Origin: Deltaproteobacteria bacterium
Lineage (GTDB): Bacteria; Desulfobacterota; Syntrophia; Syntrophales; Smithellaceae
Direction: 5' to 3'
Length of the DNA: 45,333 nt
Assembly (NCBI GenBank): GCA_011046295.1
Contig: DSAV01000102.1
Coordinates: forward strand, 1 to 45,333
The position numbers were made by a program, and so were the translations under genes. Below are positions 15,268 to 23,853 of the stretch, piece by piece. Every line of letters starts with the position of its first letter. The stretch's first letter is position 1. The notes under the pieces were generated by a model. That model saw only the letters and a list, made by a program, of their open reading frames with translations. It was not told the origin of the DNA and ran no database searches.

Positions 15268-16017
15268 CTATTTTACCGACAGAGCGTCTTCAATTTCCTG
15301 AATTATTTTCAGGCAAGCATTCAGCGGCTGATCCGCTTCGCGTATAGGCCTGCCGACAACAATATAATCACTGCCCGCTTTTATCGCTTCAGTGGCGCTT
15401 AAAGTTCTCTTCTGGTCATCTCTGCTTGCATCCGCCGCGACGCGAACACCTGGTGTAACAACAACAAAATCATCACCGAACGATTTACGCAGGTTGATAA
15501 TATCCACGGGAGAAGCAACAACTCCATCCGCTCCGGCTTCTTTCGCCAGTTTAGCCAGGTTAATAACCAGATCATCCACTTCACTTTTAAAGCCGATTTC
15601 ATCCAGATCTGCATCGTCCAGACTGGTGAGAACTGTAACAGCCAGAATAACCGGCTTGGATTTCTTCTGTTTTTCGGCAAAAGCGGTGGCGGCAAGAACA
15701 GCTTGCCGTATCATTTCACTGCCGCCGGACGCATGCACGTTGAGCATGTCCACGTCATACTCCATTGCAGCCTCAACCGCCCGGGCAACAGTATTGGGAA
15801 TATCATGAAATTTAAGATCCAGAAAAACCCGCTGGCCTCTTTTTTTTATTTCTTCGACAATTTTTGGTCCCGCGGAAGTAAAAAGTCCCTTGCCAATTTT
15901 AAACATACCCACATGTCCACTAAGAAGCTCCACCCAGGATAATGCTTCATCGTAACTCTTGGTGTCCAGCGCGAATATAAGTTTTTCACTGGCTTTGTTA
16001 TTCAAGATACTCTTCAT
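15268..16017 (-). CDS. pyrF: Orotidine 5'-phosphate decarboxylase
   Basis: A 249-residue TIM-barrel enzyme that converts OMP to UMP, the last step of pyrimidine synthesis. The active-site motif LDLKFHDIPNTV is intact (D-x-K-x-x-D). Also present are FALDTKSYDEA at the first strand, VVTPGVR and DYIVVGRPI for phosphate binding. The start is placed at ATG 16017, overlapping the 3' end of rpoZ by 20 bases; a TTG at 16026 would add three residues. Length is usual for the family. Confidence 0.95.
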   Translation of the reverse strand: MKSILNNKASEKLIFALDTKSYDEALSWVELLSGHVGMFKIGKGLFTSAGPKIVEEIKKRGQRVFLDLKFHDIPNTVARAVEAAMEYDVDMLNVHASGGSEMIRQAVLAATAFAEKQKKSKPVILAVTVLTSLDDADLDEIGFKSEVDDLVINLAKLAKEAGADGVVASPVDIINLRKSFGDDFVVVTPGVRVAADASRDDQKRTLSATEAIKAGSDYIVVGRPIREADQPLNACLKIIQEIEDALSVK

Positions 16018-16267
16018 CGCCGACAAACTCAGTATTATCAGGAATGGGCTTGAAATCTTCTTTCGTTCCCTTTAAATATTCCGGATGAGCGTAGACAACT
16101 TTTCCTGCGGCGATTTCACGCAACGCCTGAACAATCTCCCTGTTTTTGCTTTCTACTAATGGCTTTGCGCCCTGCAAAAGCTGACGGGCACGCCGGGAAG
16201 CCAACGGAACCAGCCCGAATCTCGTCTTGGCAACTTCCAGTGAATCTTCTATCGTAATTCTTGCCAT
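15998..16267 (-). CDS. rpoZ: RNA polymerase omega subunit
   Basis: An 89-residue protein beginning MARITIEDSLE and containing RFGLVPLASRRARQL, the conserved core of omega, which helps fold and hold the beta-prime subunit. GGAGG lies 11 bases before the ATG. The last 20 bases overlap pyrF. The gmk gene lies immediately upstream (5-base gap), the common gmk-rpoZ pairing, and the C-terminal tail is acidic. Confidence 0.95.
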   Translation of the reverse strand: MARITIEDSLEVAKTRFGLVPLASRRARQLLQGAKPLVESKNREIVQALREIAAGKVVYAHPEYLKGTKEDFKPIPDNTEFVGDEEYLE

Positions 16268-16271
16268 CTAT

Positions 16272-16901
16272 TTAATAACCTCCATCTTTACTTAATTGGT
16301 TTTTCATAAAATTATTGATTTCCTCATTCAGAAATCTTCTTCTGCATTTTTCGGCAATATAGATTGAGCGTAGCTGCTCGACCGCTTTACCCAAGTCTTT
16401 ATTAAATATTACATAATCATACCATGAAATTTCTTTCAATTCACACTGTGCCTGCGCAAGCCTGGTTTTAATGGCTGCGCCGCTTTCGTGACCGCGCTTT
16501 CTTAATCGCCGTTCCAATTCCTTGTAAGAAGGCGGCAGCACAAAAACAAATACCCCCCCCTTAAGTTTTCGTTTGATTTTTTTTGCGCCTCGCGGCTCAA
16601 CATCAAGAAGCAAATCTTTGCCTCTTTTAATATTATTTTCCATTTCTTTATATGACGTGCCGTAAAGCTCGCCGTAGTTCTCAACCCATTCGACAAAATA
16701 ACCTTCCTTTATGTCCTTCTTGAACACCTCTCGTGATATAAAATGATAATCTCTTCCATTTATCTCTTTCGGGCGCGGCTTTCTGGAAGTATGAGAAACA
16801 GAAAATTTAATTTTCGGGCAGACCTCAAGCATTTTTTGGCAAATGCTGGTTTTTCCCGCGCCGGACGGCGCCGATACAACAATAAATAATCCCTGTTTCA
16901 T
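16272..16901 (-). CDS. gmk: Guanylate kinase
   Basis: A 209-residue P-loop kinase that phosphorylates GMP to GDP. It shows Walker A APSGAGKTS near residue 12, the GMP-binding stretch SVSHTSRKPRPKEINGRDYHF, and DVEPRGAKKIK in place of the more usual D-x-Q-G-A. The lid R-x-x-x-R-G region (ELERRLRKRGHE) is intact. Length is usual. It starts four bases after yicC ends and precedes rpoZ, so the three are co-transcribed. Confidence 0.96.
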   Translation of the reverse strand: MKQGLFIVVSAPSGAGKTSICQKMLEVCPKIKFSVSHTSRKPRPKEINGRDYHFISREVFKKDIKEGYFVEWVENYGELYGTSYKEMENNIKRGKDLLLDVEPRGAKKIKRKLKGGVFVFVLPPSYKELERRLRKRGHESGAAIKTRLAQAQCELKEISWYDYVIFNKDLGKAVEQLRSIYIAEKCRRRFLNEEINNFMKNQLSKDGGY

Positions 16902-16905
16902 AATG

Positions 16906-17784
16906 TCACTCTATATTTTGCGCCTGTTCGCGCAGCTTGCCCATTTCGCTTTTTACTTCAATGACCTGTCGGGCGATATTTACGTCGCCGCTTTTTGAAC
17001 CGATGGTATTAATTTCCCGATTCATTTCCTGCAGAAGGAAATCAATTTTTCTTCCTTCGGCTTCCTCACTGCCTAAAAGAGCGGCAAATTGTTTCATATG
17101 GCTTTGCAGTCGTACCACTTCTTCCGTAATATCACTTCTCTCCGCCATAATTGCCACTTCCTGTACCATGCGGTTTTCATCCAGCTGAAAACCACCGGTA
17201 AGCTCCCTGACTCTTTCTGTAAGACGTTTTTGATATTCAACAACAACCTGCGGCGCTCGTGTTTTTATCTCCGCCACAATTCCTTCGATTGCCAAAAGAC
17301 GCGCGCGCATGTCTTCACACATCACGGCGCCTTCAGCCTTGCGCATATTTATCATCATCGTCAGCGCTTCAGCCAACCCCACATTAATGGCGTCAATAAA
17401 CTCCCGACTCAATTGCGATTCGTCAGGAACGCTGAAAACATCCCGGAAAGAAGCCAGGATTTCGAGCGATATTTCACCAGAAAGATTAAATTCGTTCTTT
17501 ATTCTGCTCAGCGCATCAATATAACCGCGAGCTGCTTCCGAATTGAAATTAACTTTTGAGCTACTCTTGTTTTTCTCCTCCAGTCTAATGCTGGTTTCTA
17601 TACGACCACGCCTGCATCTTTCCGATATCTTCTTTTTAAACTCCGCCTCCGCCGAAAACAAAACCGAAGGAAGGCGCAGTGACAACTCCAGAAATCTGTG
17701 ATTAACAGATTTCATTTCCACAATAATCTTTTTCTCCTGCCAGGTTGTTTCCGACTTGCCGTATCCGGTCATGCTTTTGATCAT
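16906..17784 (-). CDS. yicC: YicC-family endoribonuclease-like protein
   Basis: A 292-residue YicC protein, recognised by the start MIKSMTGYGKSE, by VEMKSVNHRFLE near residue 25 and by the C-terminal DUF1732 region with GRKIDFLLQEMNREINTIGSK. E. coli YicC has been described as an endoribonuclease involved in small-RNA turnover. AAAGGTGA precedes the ATG. Its position before gmk and rpoZ is common in this group of bacteria. Confidence 0.95.
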   Translation of the reverse strand: MIKSMTGYGKSETTWQEKKIIVEMKSVNHRFLELSLRLPSVLFSAEAEFKKKISERCRRGRIETSIRLEEKNKSSSKVNFNSEAARGYIDALSRIKNEFNLSGEISLEILASFRDVFSVPDESQLSREFIDAINVGLAEALTMMINMRKAEGAVMCEDMRARLLAIEGIVAEIKTRAPQVVVEYQKRLTERVRELTGGFQLDENRMVQEVAIMAERSDITEEVVRLQSHMKQFAALLGSEEAEGRKIDFLLQEMNREINTIGSKSGDVNIARQVIEVKSEMGKLREQAQNIE

Positions 17785-17808
17785 TTATCACCTTTTGCGT
17801 TTCAAAAT

Positions 17809-18342
17809 TTATTGCCGCTCTTCTTTTAGCTGCAGTAAATATTTTGCCCTGATTTTGGCGAACATCATCTTTTGTCTTTCTTCAGCATAATCGGGATACG
17901 TCCAGGGCAGAGAAAAGAATTTTCCTGCCTGAAAGATTAATGTCAAATCAGCGTAAATACCATCACGCAGATAAGGCCGGTGCGCGTAACCTTTTCCCGT
18001 TGCGAGAATCAAGTGAGCCGCCGAAAGATAACCGGGGTCAATATTCACTCCGCGCTGACCCTCTACAGATGTTTTTTCTTCGATTTTATTCATCTTCAAT
18101 TTCACATCCGGAAGCTTTTCCGCATCGATCAGCATTTCCATGGTCAAGAAGCGCCGGAAAAGATTTTTCCCCATTTCCCTGCAATAATAGTCCGTATAAT
18201 CAAAAGGCATTCGCGCGCTGATATAATCCGGCATCCCGTAAATATTCGACAGCGCATCTATCGTATCGTTTATGAGCTTATGATCATTCGCCAAAATGCT
18301 GAATATTAATTTGACCGGTAAAGCCGGTATTGGTTTGCTCAT
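17809..18342 (-). CDS. DUF4416 family protein
   Basis: A 177-residue soluble protein with family-like features: VKLIFSILANDHKLI near the start, PFDYTDYYCREMGKNLFRRF in the middle, and NIDPGYLSAAHLILATGK followed by FSLPWTYPDYA towards the end. I place it in DUF4416, whose function is unknown. The ATG overlaps the stop of rfaE1 by four bases (ATGA), and yicC follows, so it is translationally coupled within the operon. Confidence 0.85.
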   Translation of the reverse strand: MSKPIPALPVKLIFSILANDHKLINDTIDALSNIYGMPDYISARMPFDYTDYYCREMGKNLFRRFLTMEMLIDAEKLPDVKLKMNKIEEKTSVEGQRGVNIDPGYLSAAHLILATGKGYAHRPYLRDGIYADLTLIFQAGKFFSLPWTYPDYAEERQKMMFAKIRAKYLLQLKEERQ

Positions 18343-19328
18343 AGCGCTTCTATTAATTCTTCCCGCGTCACGACAGAAGTGCCGACTTTGCCCACCACGA
18401 TACCCGCGGCCACATTAGCCAGATAAGTTGCTTCCTTGATTTTCGCGCCGGCGGCTAACGCCAGCGCCAGCACTCCGATGACCGTGTCACCCGCGCCGGT
18501 CACATCGTAAACTTCTCTTGCCCGCGCCGGAAAATATGTATGAATAATTTTACGTCCGTTTTCAAAAAGGCTCATTCCTTCTTCTCCCCGCGTGATGAGC
18601 ATCGCCTGAAAACCGTGTTTTCTTAATATGATTTCACTGAGACGTCCCAAATCGTCACCGTTATTTATCTCCATGCCGGCGGCCCGTTGGGCCTCATGGT
18701 GATTAGGTGTTATTATATGAGCTCCATCGTAGACGGAAAAATCTTTATATTTAGGATCAACGCAGATTAAGACCCGCGTATTTTTAACTATATCTCTTAT
18801 GCCTTCAATAAGAATTCTGGAAATGACACCTTTGTTATAATCAGAGACGATTATCGCCCCTATTTTGCCACGCAGGGACTCAACGTACTGTAGTATTCTT
18901 TTCGCTTGACCGGCCAAAATTGGCTTCTTGCTCTCCTTGTCAAAGCGTACCACTTGCTGCCCGTGCGCCACAATTCTTGTTTTAAGAGTAGTGGGCCTTT
19001 TCTTGTCAACGACAACACCGCTCGTTTCGATTTTCTTCGCGTTCAGTTCTCTGAGAAGATTTTTTCCAATATTATCCGCACCGATAACACCGCTCACATA
19101 GACTTTCCCGCCCATGGCGTAAATACTGTTGAGCACATTGGCGCAACCACCAAGCATAATGCCGTCGTCTTGAACATCTACCACGGGAACCGGCGCTTCA
19201 GGAGAAATGCGCGAAACCTTCCCCCAGATAAAATGATCAACCATCATATCGCCCACTACAAGGATTCCCGTTTTAGTAAAAGCGTCAATAATTCCCATCG
19301 CTCTTTTTCTTGTTGCAACTTTTGGCAC
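18339..19328 (-). CDS. rfaE1: D-glycero-beta-D-manno-heptose-7-phosphate kinase (RfaE domain I)
   Basis: A 329-residue PfkB-family sugar kinase that makes heptose 1,7-bisphosphate for lipopolysaccharide inner core. Signature elements are VVGDMMVDHFIWG, SPEAPVPVV, GGCANVLNSIYAMGG and the catalytic DVTGAGDTVIG near residue 273. It lacks the nucleotidyltransferase half of E. coli HldE, so the adenylyltransferase must be encoded elsewhere. The reading starts at GTG 19328; an internal ATG at 19298 (GAG upstream) would match the family start more closely. It is the first gene of a run to rlmB, with a good promoter 80-110 bases upstream. Confidence 0.92.
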   Translation of the reverse strand: MPKVATRKRAMGIIDAFTKTGILVVGDMMVDHFIWGKVSRISPEAPVPVVDVQDDGIMLGGCANVLNSIYAMGGKVYVSGVIGADNIGKNLLRELNAKKIETSGVVVDKKRPTTLKTRIVAHGQQVVRFDKESKKPILAGQAKRILQYVESLRGKIGAIIVSDYNKGVISRILIEGIRDIVKNTRVLICVDPKYKDFSVYDGAHIITPNHHEAQRAAGMEINNGDDLGRLSEIILRKHGFQAMLITRGEEGMSLFENGRKIIHTYFPARAREVYDVTGAGDTVIGVLALALAAGAKIKEATYLANVAAGIVVGKVGTSVVTREELIEAL

Positions 19329-19406
19329 CTGGGGAAAGACTCCTTCAATAAGTTTCCGTATATATTAAAAAAAGCGCCTTGAGCGCCTGCGGGAAAAAGC
19401 AGTGTA

Positions 19407-19435
19407 ATCCTATTACTAAGGCTTTAATTTGTCAA
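19407..19435 (-). promoter_or_regulatory. Sigma-70-type promoter for the rfaE1-rlmB run
   Basis: On the minus strand a perfect TTGACA (plus-strand TGTCAA at 19430-19435) is followed after 17 bases by TAGGAT (plus-strand ATCCTA at 19407-19412). Transcription would start near 19400, about 70 bases before the rfaE1 start. Spacing and -35 are ideal; the -10 is four of six. Confidence 0.55.
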
Positions 19436-19689
19436 ACACTTTTCCTGCTGGTTTTTGACGGTTTTTATTATTGACAACGAGCCCATTTCTATTTAAGTTT
19501 GATAAAAAACTATATATCCGGTTTCCGAATATCGACGTAAAAAACAAGCCCCCAAAAAAATATATATATTTCGGATTTCCCGGTTGTCTTAAAAAAAGCT
19601 TGTTGCGCCCTAAAAAAGCCGCGATTAAACAATGATAAAAAAATTTTCAACATAATAAATTTTGCAGAAAGAATATCGGCGAAGGATTT
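19436..19689. other. AT-rich intergenic region between divergent genes
   Basis: The gap between rfaE1 (minus) and the metallo-hydrolase gene (plus) is about 360 bases. Besides the minus-strand promoter it holds a TTGACA at 19471-19476 with only a weak -10 (TAAGTT) at 17 bases, which could serve the plus-strand gene. The rest is A/T runs (for example 19555-19570) with no recognisable gene or structured RNA. Confidence 0.5.
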
Positions 19690-20391
19690 ATGATATTGAA
19701 TATTGAGCAGTTTCGCAGCGGCGACAATCTGGCTTATCTGATTTTCGGACAAAAACATGCCATGGCTGTTGACGGCGTTGCCTGGCAAGAAATTCTTTCT
19801 TTTTTAAAAGAACATAAACTGACCCTTTCTCTTGTTGCCAATACGCATCAGCATTTCGACCACACCGGCGGAAATGCTCACCTGTTAAAAGCCACCGGAG
19901 CTAAGCTTTTGGAATTTAACGAACTCAGCGACAACAAGGAAATTTATATCGACAGCGAAAAAATAATTGTTTACCGGACTCCGGGGCATACAAACGACTC
20001 TGTTTGTTTCCATACCGGTAACGCCCTGTTTTCCGGGGATACGCTATTCAACGCAACCGTCGGCAATTGTTTTTCGGGAGATTTGAAAAGTTTTTATCTC
20101 TCCATTAAGCGTCTGATGGAGCTGCCGGACGATACAACAGTTTTCGCCGGACACGATTACGTGCGCGATTCGCTGGTTTTCGCCCGCCGCCTGGAGCCTG
20201 ATAATGCCGAAATCGACAGATTCCGGGATATGTATAACCCCGATTGCGTCTATTCAACCATGGCTGATGAACGCAAGGTCAATCCTTATCTGCGGTTCAA
20301 CGAAGAAACTATCATAAAACTTCTGCGGAAATTGAAACTGCCGCACGCCACTCAATGGGAACGCTGGCAATCGTTGATGTCCATAGATTAA
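19690..20391 (+). CDS. Metallo-beta-lactamase-fold hydrolase (glyoxalase II-like)
   Basis: A 233-residue MBL-fold enzyme. The metal motif T-HQHFDHTGG (His, His, Asp, His) is at about residues 53-63. The later ligands are visible in TPGHTNDSV (His), FSGDTLFN (bridging Asp) and FAGHDYVRDS (last His), so both metals should bind. The closest well-known family is hydroxyacylglutathione hydrolase, but the substrate cannot be told; a general thioester hydrolase is equally likely. GAAGGA precedes the ATG. It stands alone, downstream of the divergent rfaE1 promoter region. Confidence 0.88.
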   Translation: MILNIEQFRSGDNLAYLIFGQKHAMAVDGVAWQEILSFLKEHKLTLSLVANTHQHFDHTGGNAHLLKATGAKLLEFNELSDNKEIYIDSEKIIVYRTPGHTNDSVCFHTGNALFSGDTLFNATVGNCFSGDLKSFYLSIKRLMELPDDTTVFAGHDYVRDSLVFARRLEPDNAEIDRFRDMYNPDCVYSTMADERKVNPYLRFNEETIIKLLRKLKLPHATQWERWQSLMSID

Positions 20392-20449
20392 TTTACCGTA
20401 ATCCGCATAATCCCCCGTTGCCTGCTGTTTTTTAAGAAGCTTTATAAGC

Positions 20450-20479
20450 TTGACACGACAAAGATATCCCCATTATACT
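20450..20479 (+). promoter_or_regulatory. Sigma-70-type promoter for the Old Yellow Enzyme gene
   Basis: Perfect TTGACA (20450-20455), an 18-base spacer and TATACT (20474-20479), five of six matches. Transcription would start near 20486, about 19 bases before the ATG at 20505. Confidence 0.7.
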
Positions 20480-20504
20480 CATCTGCAAGTGGTCGGGATA
20501 AATA

Positions 20505-21602
20505 ATGAAAGCAAGCGCGCTTCTTAAACCAATTAAATTGGGAAAATATGAGCTGCCGAACCGGACTTTTATGGCACCGCTGACACGCTGCCGCGCGGAC
20601 AACCCCCAAAACGCGGCAACCAGCCTTATGGCCGAATATTACGCCCAGCGCGCATCCGCCGGCCTTATCATCTCGGAAGGCACCTCAATATCCGCGCGGG
20701 CTGTCGGCTGCATTAATGTTCCCGGAATTTACACGCAGGAACAAATTGACGGCTGGAAGCTGGTCACTGATGCCGTTCATCAGAAAAACGGTCGCATCTT
20801 CTGTCAGCTGTGGCATGCCGGCCGCGTGTCGCATCCTGATTTTCACGAAGGAAACCTGCCCCTGGCTCCTTCGGCAATAAACCCTCACGATCATGTTTTT
20901 ACGGCAGAAGGGTTTAAAGAAACAGTGATCCCGCTGGCTATGAGCAGGAACGAAATTCATGATACAACTATCGACTTCAGCAAAGCAGCCAAAAACGCCA
21001 TTGACGCCGGCTTCGACGGCGTGGAAATTCATTGCGCCAACGGTTATCTTTTCCATCAATTTTTCACTAACTGCTCCAATACGCGTACCGACGAATACGG
21101 GGGTTCACACGAAAACAAAGCGCGTTTTTTCTTCGAAACACTCACGGCCGTCGGTTCAACCATTGGTTTCGACAGAGTCGGTGTCCGTCTGAATCCCTCT
21201 TTCCACGGCTTTTTCGGTATTACCATAGACAGGGAAACCATCCCCACATTTGAATACATCGCTAAACGCCTGAATGGTTATTCCAATCTGGCTTACGCTC
21301 ATTTTACGGAACCTTACTGGGCGGTGGATGGCGTACCCCACGCACCGAAGGAAATAACCAAACACTTCAGCGCTATTTACCAGGGAACCATGGTTACCAA
21401 TTGCGGATTCAACAGCGAACGGGGGCATCGTATCATTGTGGAAGGCTATGCCGATGCCGTTGCTTTCGGTAAACCTTATATTTCCAATCCTGATCTTGTG
21501 GAACGCATAGCGAAAAACGCCCAATGGCAGCCCTGGGATGAAACAACATTTTACACGCCCGGCCCGCAGGGATACACGGATTATAAAAGACTGGCCGGTT
21601 AA
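20505..21602 (+). CDS. Old Yellow Enzyme family FMN oxidoreductase (NemA-like)
   Basis: A 365-residue TIM-barrel flavoenzyme that reduces activated C=C bonds with NAD(P)H. Diagnostic parts are LPNRTFMAPLTRCRA near the start, CQLWHAGRVSHP, the substrate-binding pair His and Asn in VEIHCANGYL, and NTRTDEYGGS. The C-terminal FMN phosphate site reads NCGFNSERG followed by DAVAFGKPYISNPDL. Length is typical of the NemA/OPR subgroup. It has its own promoter and lies 51 bases before the peroxiredoxin pseudogene, so both may belong to an electrophile or oxidant response; this link is inference. Confidence 0.94.
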   Translation: MKASALLKPIKLGKYELPNRTFMAPLTRCRADNPQNAATSLMAEYYAQRASAGLIISEGTSISARAVGCINVPGIYTQEQIDGWKLVTDAVHQKNGRIFCQLWHAGRVSHPDFHEGNLPLAPSAINPHDHVFTAEGFKETVIPLAMSRNEIHDTTIDFSKAAKNAIDAGFDGVEIHCANGYLFHQFFTNCSNTRTDEYGGSHENKARFFFETLTAVGSTIGFDRVGVRLNPSFHGFFGITIDRETIPTFEYIAKRLNGYSNLAYAHFTEPYWAVDGVPHAPKEITKHFSAIYQGTMVTNCGFNSERGHRIIVEGYADAVAFGKPYISNPDLVERIAKNAQWQPWDETTFYTPGPQGYTDYKRLAG

Positions 21603-21653
21603 TAATCGGCAATAACAAGAAAAACAAAATATCTGATATTAAGGAGAATTATT

Positions 21654-22112
21654 ATGACTAGAATTAGTGTCGGAGATAAATTTGCTGATTTTTCATTAAA
21701 AAACCAGAAAGATGCCGCAATAGATACTGCGTCATTGAACGGAAAAAAATTACTGCTTTCTTTTCACCCGCTGGCCTGGACGGATATTTGCTCCCGGCAA
21801 ATGCAGTCGCTGGAGGAAAATTTCGACACGTTCCAAAGTTTAAATACTGTCGCGCTGGGTCTTTCGGTCGATTCCGTGCCCTGCAAAAAAGCATGGGCGG
21901 ACTCTCTTAGTATTGTCAAAACCGACCTGCTTGCTGATTTCTGGCCGCATGGAGGACTTGCTTTAAAACTGGGTATTTTTATCGACAGATTCGGATTTTC
22001 CTAACGCGCCAGTATCATTATCGATGAAAATAGAGAGGTTATTTTTATCAAAATTTATCCGCTGAAAGAACTGCCGGACATTTCAGAAATAACTGATTTT
22101 TTGAAAAAATAA
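21654..22112 (+). pseudogene. Peroxiredoxin (AhpC/TSA-like) gene with premature TAA
   Basis: The frame encodes 116 residues with the peroxidatic site PLAWTDIC (P-x-x-x-T-x-x-C), then stops at TAA 22002-22004. The same frame continues without interruption: RASIIIDENREVIFIKIYPL and on to a second TAA at 22110-22112, exactly the family's C-terminal part. Homologues have a residue followed by the conserved catalytic Arg at this place (S-x-R), so the stop replaces that residue, possibly GAA changed to TAA, and removes the Arg. A 116-residue product would lack the active-site Arg and last strand. A good AAGGAG precedes the ATG. Mutation or sequencing error are both possible. Confidence 0.78.
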
Positions 22113-22186
22113 AAACCATTTTTGCCGTCTTGCCGGTTTTTTCTCTTTTTATCCGCAAACACAAGCGGATGCATAAATAAACGGTA

Positions 22187-22215
22187 TTGACTTCAACATA
22201 ATTATCAAGTAAAAA
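22187..22215 (+). promoter_or_regulatory. Candidate sigma-70 promoter for plsC-uppP
   Basis: TTGACT (22187-22192), 17 bases, then TAAAAA (22210-22215), four of six. It lies 27 bases before the plsC ATG, which is preceded by AGGGAGG. Just upstream, AAAAACC (22111-22117) and GGTTTTTT (22136-22143) could form a weak terminator stem for the preceding gene. Confidence 0.35.
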
Positions 22216-22241
22216 ATTTTACCCCTTAGGGAGGAAATTTT

Positions 22242-22994
22242 ATGATTCGTTCAGCGCTTTTAGTCACTTTAGGCGTGGCCATAACAGCTTTTATGTCCTT
22301 TTGGGCGGTAATTTTTTCGATTTTCCCCAATTCCGACAACAGAGTCCACAAAATCGCCAATATCTGGGGAAAAATATTATTGTTAATCTGCAACACAAAA
22401 GTAGAAGTAATCGGTAAAGAAAACTTCAAGTCCAAAAACCCGCATGTTTTAATGGCCAACCATCAAAGCGATTTTGACATACTTATTTCTTTGGCTTACA
22501 TACCAGGCCAGTTTCGCTGGTTAGCAAAAAAAGAGCTATTTAATATACCCGTATTCGGCGCGGCCATGAAGGGCGCCGGATATATTCCCATTGACCGCCA
22601 AAACAAAGAAGAAGCGATGCAAAGCTTGGATGAAGCAGCGCTGCGCATCCGTAACGGAAAATCCGTAATGACTTTTCCCGAAGGCACCAGAAGCCGCGAG
22701 GGAGAAATAAAAGCCTTTAAACAGGGAATTTTTTATCTGGCCATCAAATCCGGCGTGCCCATTATTCCCGTTACCATTATCGGCAGCGGACAGATTATGC
22801 CGAAAAGGTCACTCCGGGTAAGACCGGGGAAAATCAAGCTGATTATCGACAAGCCGATAGAAGTCAAGGACTACCATATCGAAAGCAGACAGGAACTTAT
22901 CGAAAAAGTCAGAAATACAATTATCAACAATTATGACGAATGGCGGGACGCTGATACCGCCGGCATTAAAGATACGGAGAAAGAGACCCCTTGA
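22242..22994 (+). CDS. plsC: 1-acyl-sn-glycerol-3-phosphate acyltransferase
   Basis: A 250-residue membrane-bound acyltransferase that makes phosphatidic acid from lysophosphatidic acid. It has an N-terminal membrane helix (about residues 4-26), the catalytic motif NHQSDFD (N-H-x4-D) near residue 72, the substrate motif FPEGTRSREGE near residue 145 and the VPIIPVTIIGSG strand. AGGGAGG precedes the ATG. Its stop overlaps the TTG start of uppP (TTGA), which couples lipid precursor and cell-wall carrier genes. Confidence 0.94.
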   Translation: MIRSALLVTLGVAITAFMSFWAVIFSIFPNSDNRVHKIANIWGKILLLICNTKVEVIGKENFKSKNPHVLMANHQSDFDILISLAYIPGQFRWLAKKELFNIPVFGAAMKGAGYIPIDRQNKEEAMQSLDEAALRIRNGKSVMTFPEGTRSREGEIKAFKQGIFYLAIKSGVPIIPVTIIGSGQIMPKRSLRVRPGKIKLIIDKPIEVKDYHIESRQELIEKVRNTIINNYDEWRDADTAGIKDTEKETP

Positions 22995-23812
22995 ATTTTT
23001 CGACCGCGGTACTTTTGGGAATTGTCCAGGGGTTAACCGAATTATTTCCGGTAAGCAGTTCGGGACATATGGTTATCCTGCGAAGTTTTTTCCCCAGCTT
23101 TCAGCAACCGGGCGTGGCGTTTGATGTGGTAGTGCATGTGGGCACACTTGTGGCCATCGTTGTGTATTTCCGCACCGAAATCTGGAATATCACGAAATCC
23201 CTTCTGCCTCAAAATATCAAGGATTCACATTCAGAAAACAATTTCAGCACGTCACGAAAACTTCTGCTGCTCATCATTATCGGCACAATACCGGCCGCTT
23301 TCTTCGGGCTTCTCTTTCAGGAAAAGCTTCATGTAATATTTAACTTCGCCCGCGCCGCGGCATTTTTTCTTATTATTACCGGATTTCTTCTTTTTATCTC
23401 CGACAAGGTGAAAAACACACCCCGGCAAGAAGCGGACATGAATTTTTTCGACGCTATATTAATCGGGCTTGCCCAGAGCTTTGCCCTCTTGCCAGGCATC
23501 TCCCGTTCCGGCGCCACGATAACGATGGGAATATTCCGCGGTATAAACAGGACGGCGGCTGCGCGTTTTTCCTTTTTGCTATCGCTGCCGGCAATTTGCG
23601 GCTCTGTTATTCTGGAGCTGCCTTACCTGAAACAAGTACCATCCGGGGAAATACTTGCCTATTTTGCCGGTTTTTTATGCGCCGCTTTGGCGGGATTAGC
23701 TTCCCTTAATTTTTTTTTCCTGATTATACGCCAGGCGCGCCTGAAATATTTTTCCTATTATTGCTGGACATTTGCTTTGTTTACCCTACTTGTCAAATCC
23801 TCTTTTTTCTGA
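22991..23812 (+). CDS. uppP: Undecaprenyl-diphosphatase
   Basis: A 273-residue integral membrane phosphatase (BacA family) that recycles undecaprenyl diphosphate for peptidoglycan and O-antigen synthesis. Signature motifs are VQGLTELFPVSSSGHMV near residue 10 (E-x-x-P-x-S-SSGH) and PGISRSGATI near residue 170. About eight hydrophobic segments follow the family pattern. It starts at TTG 22991 inside the end of plsC, with no separate ribosome site, so translation depends on plsC. Confidence 0.95.
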   Translation: MNFSTAVLLGIVQGLTELFPVSSSGHMVILRSFFPSFQQPGVAFDVVVHVGTLVAIVVYFRTEIWNITKSLLPQNIKDSHSENNFSTSRKLLLLIIIGTIPAAFFGLLFQEKLHVIFNFARAAAFFLIITGFLLFISDKVKNTPRQEADMNFFDAILIGLAQSFALLPGISRSGATITMGIFRGINRTAAARFSFLLSLPAICGSVILELPYLKQVPSGEILAYFAGFLCAALAGLASLNFFFLIIRQARLKYFSYYCWTFALFTLLVKSSFF

Positions 23813-23853
23813 AATAATTGCCGTGATTAAATAAAATTTAATGCACGGATAAA

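Noticed and set aside
22002..22004. Programmed recoding of the peroxiredoxin stop
   Set aside because: The codon is TAA, which is not used for selenocysteine (TGA) or pyrrolysine (TAG), and no slippery site was seen.
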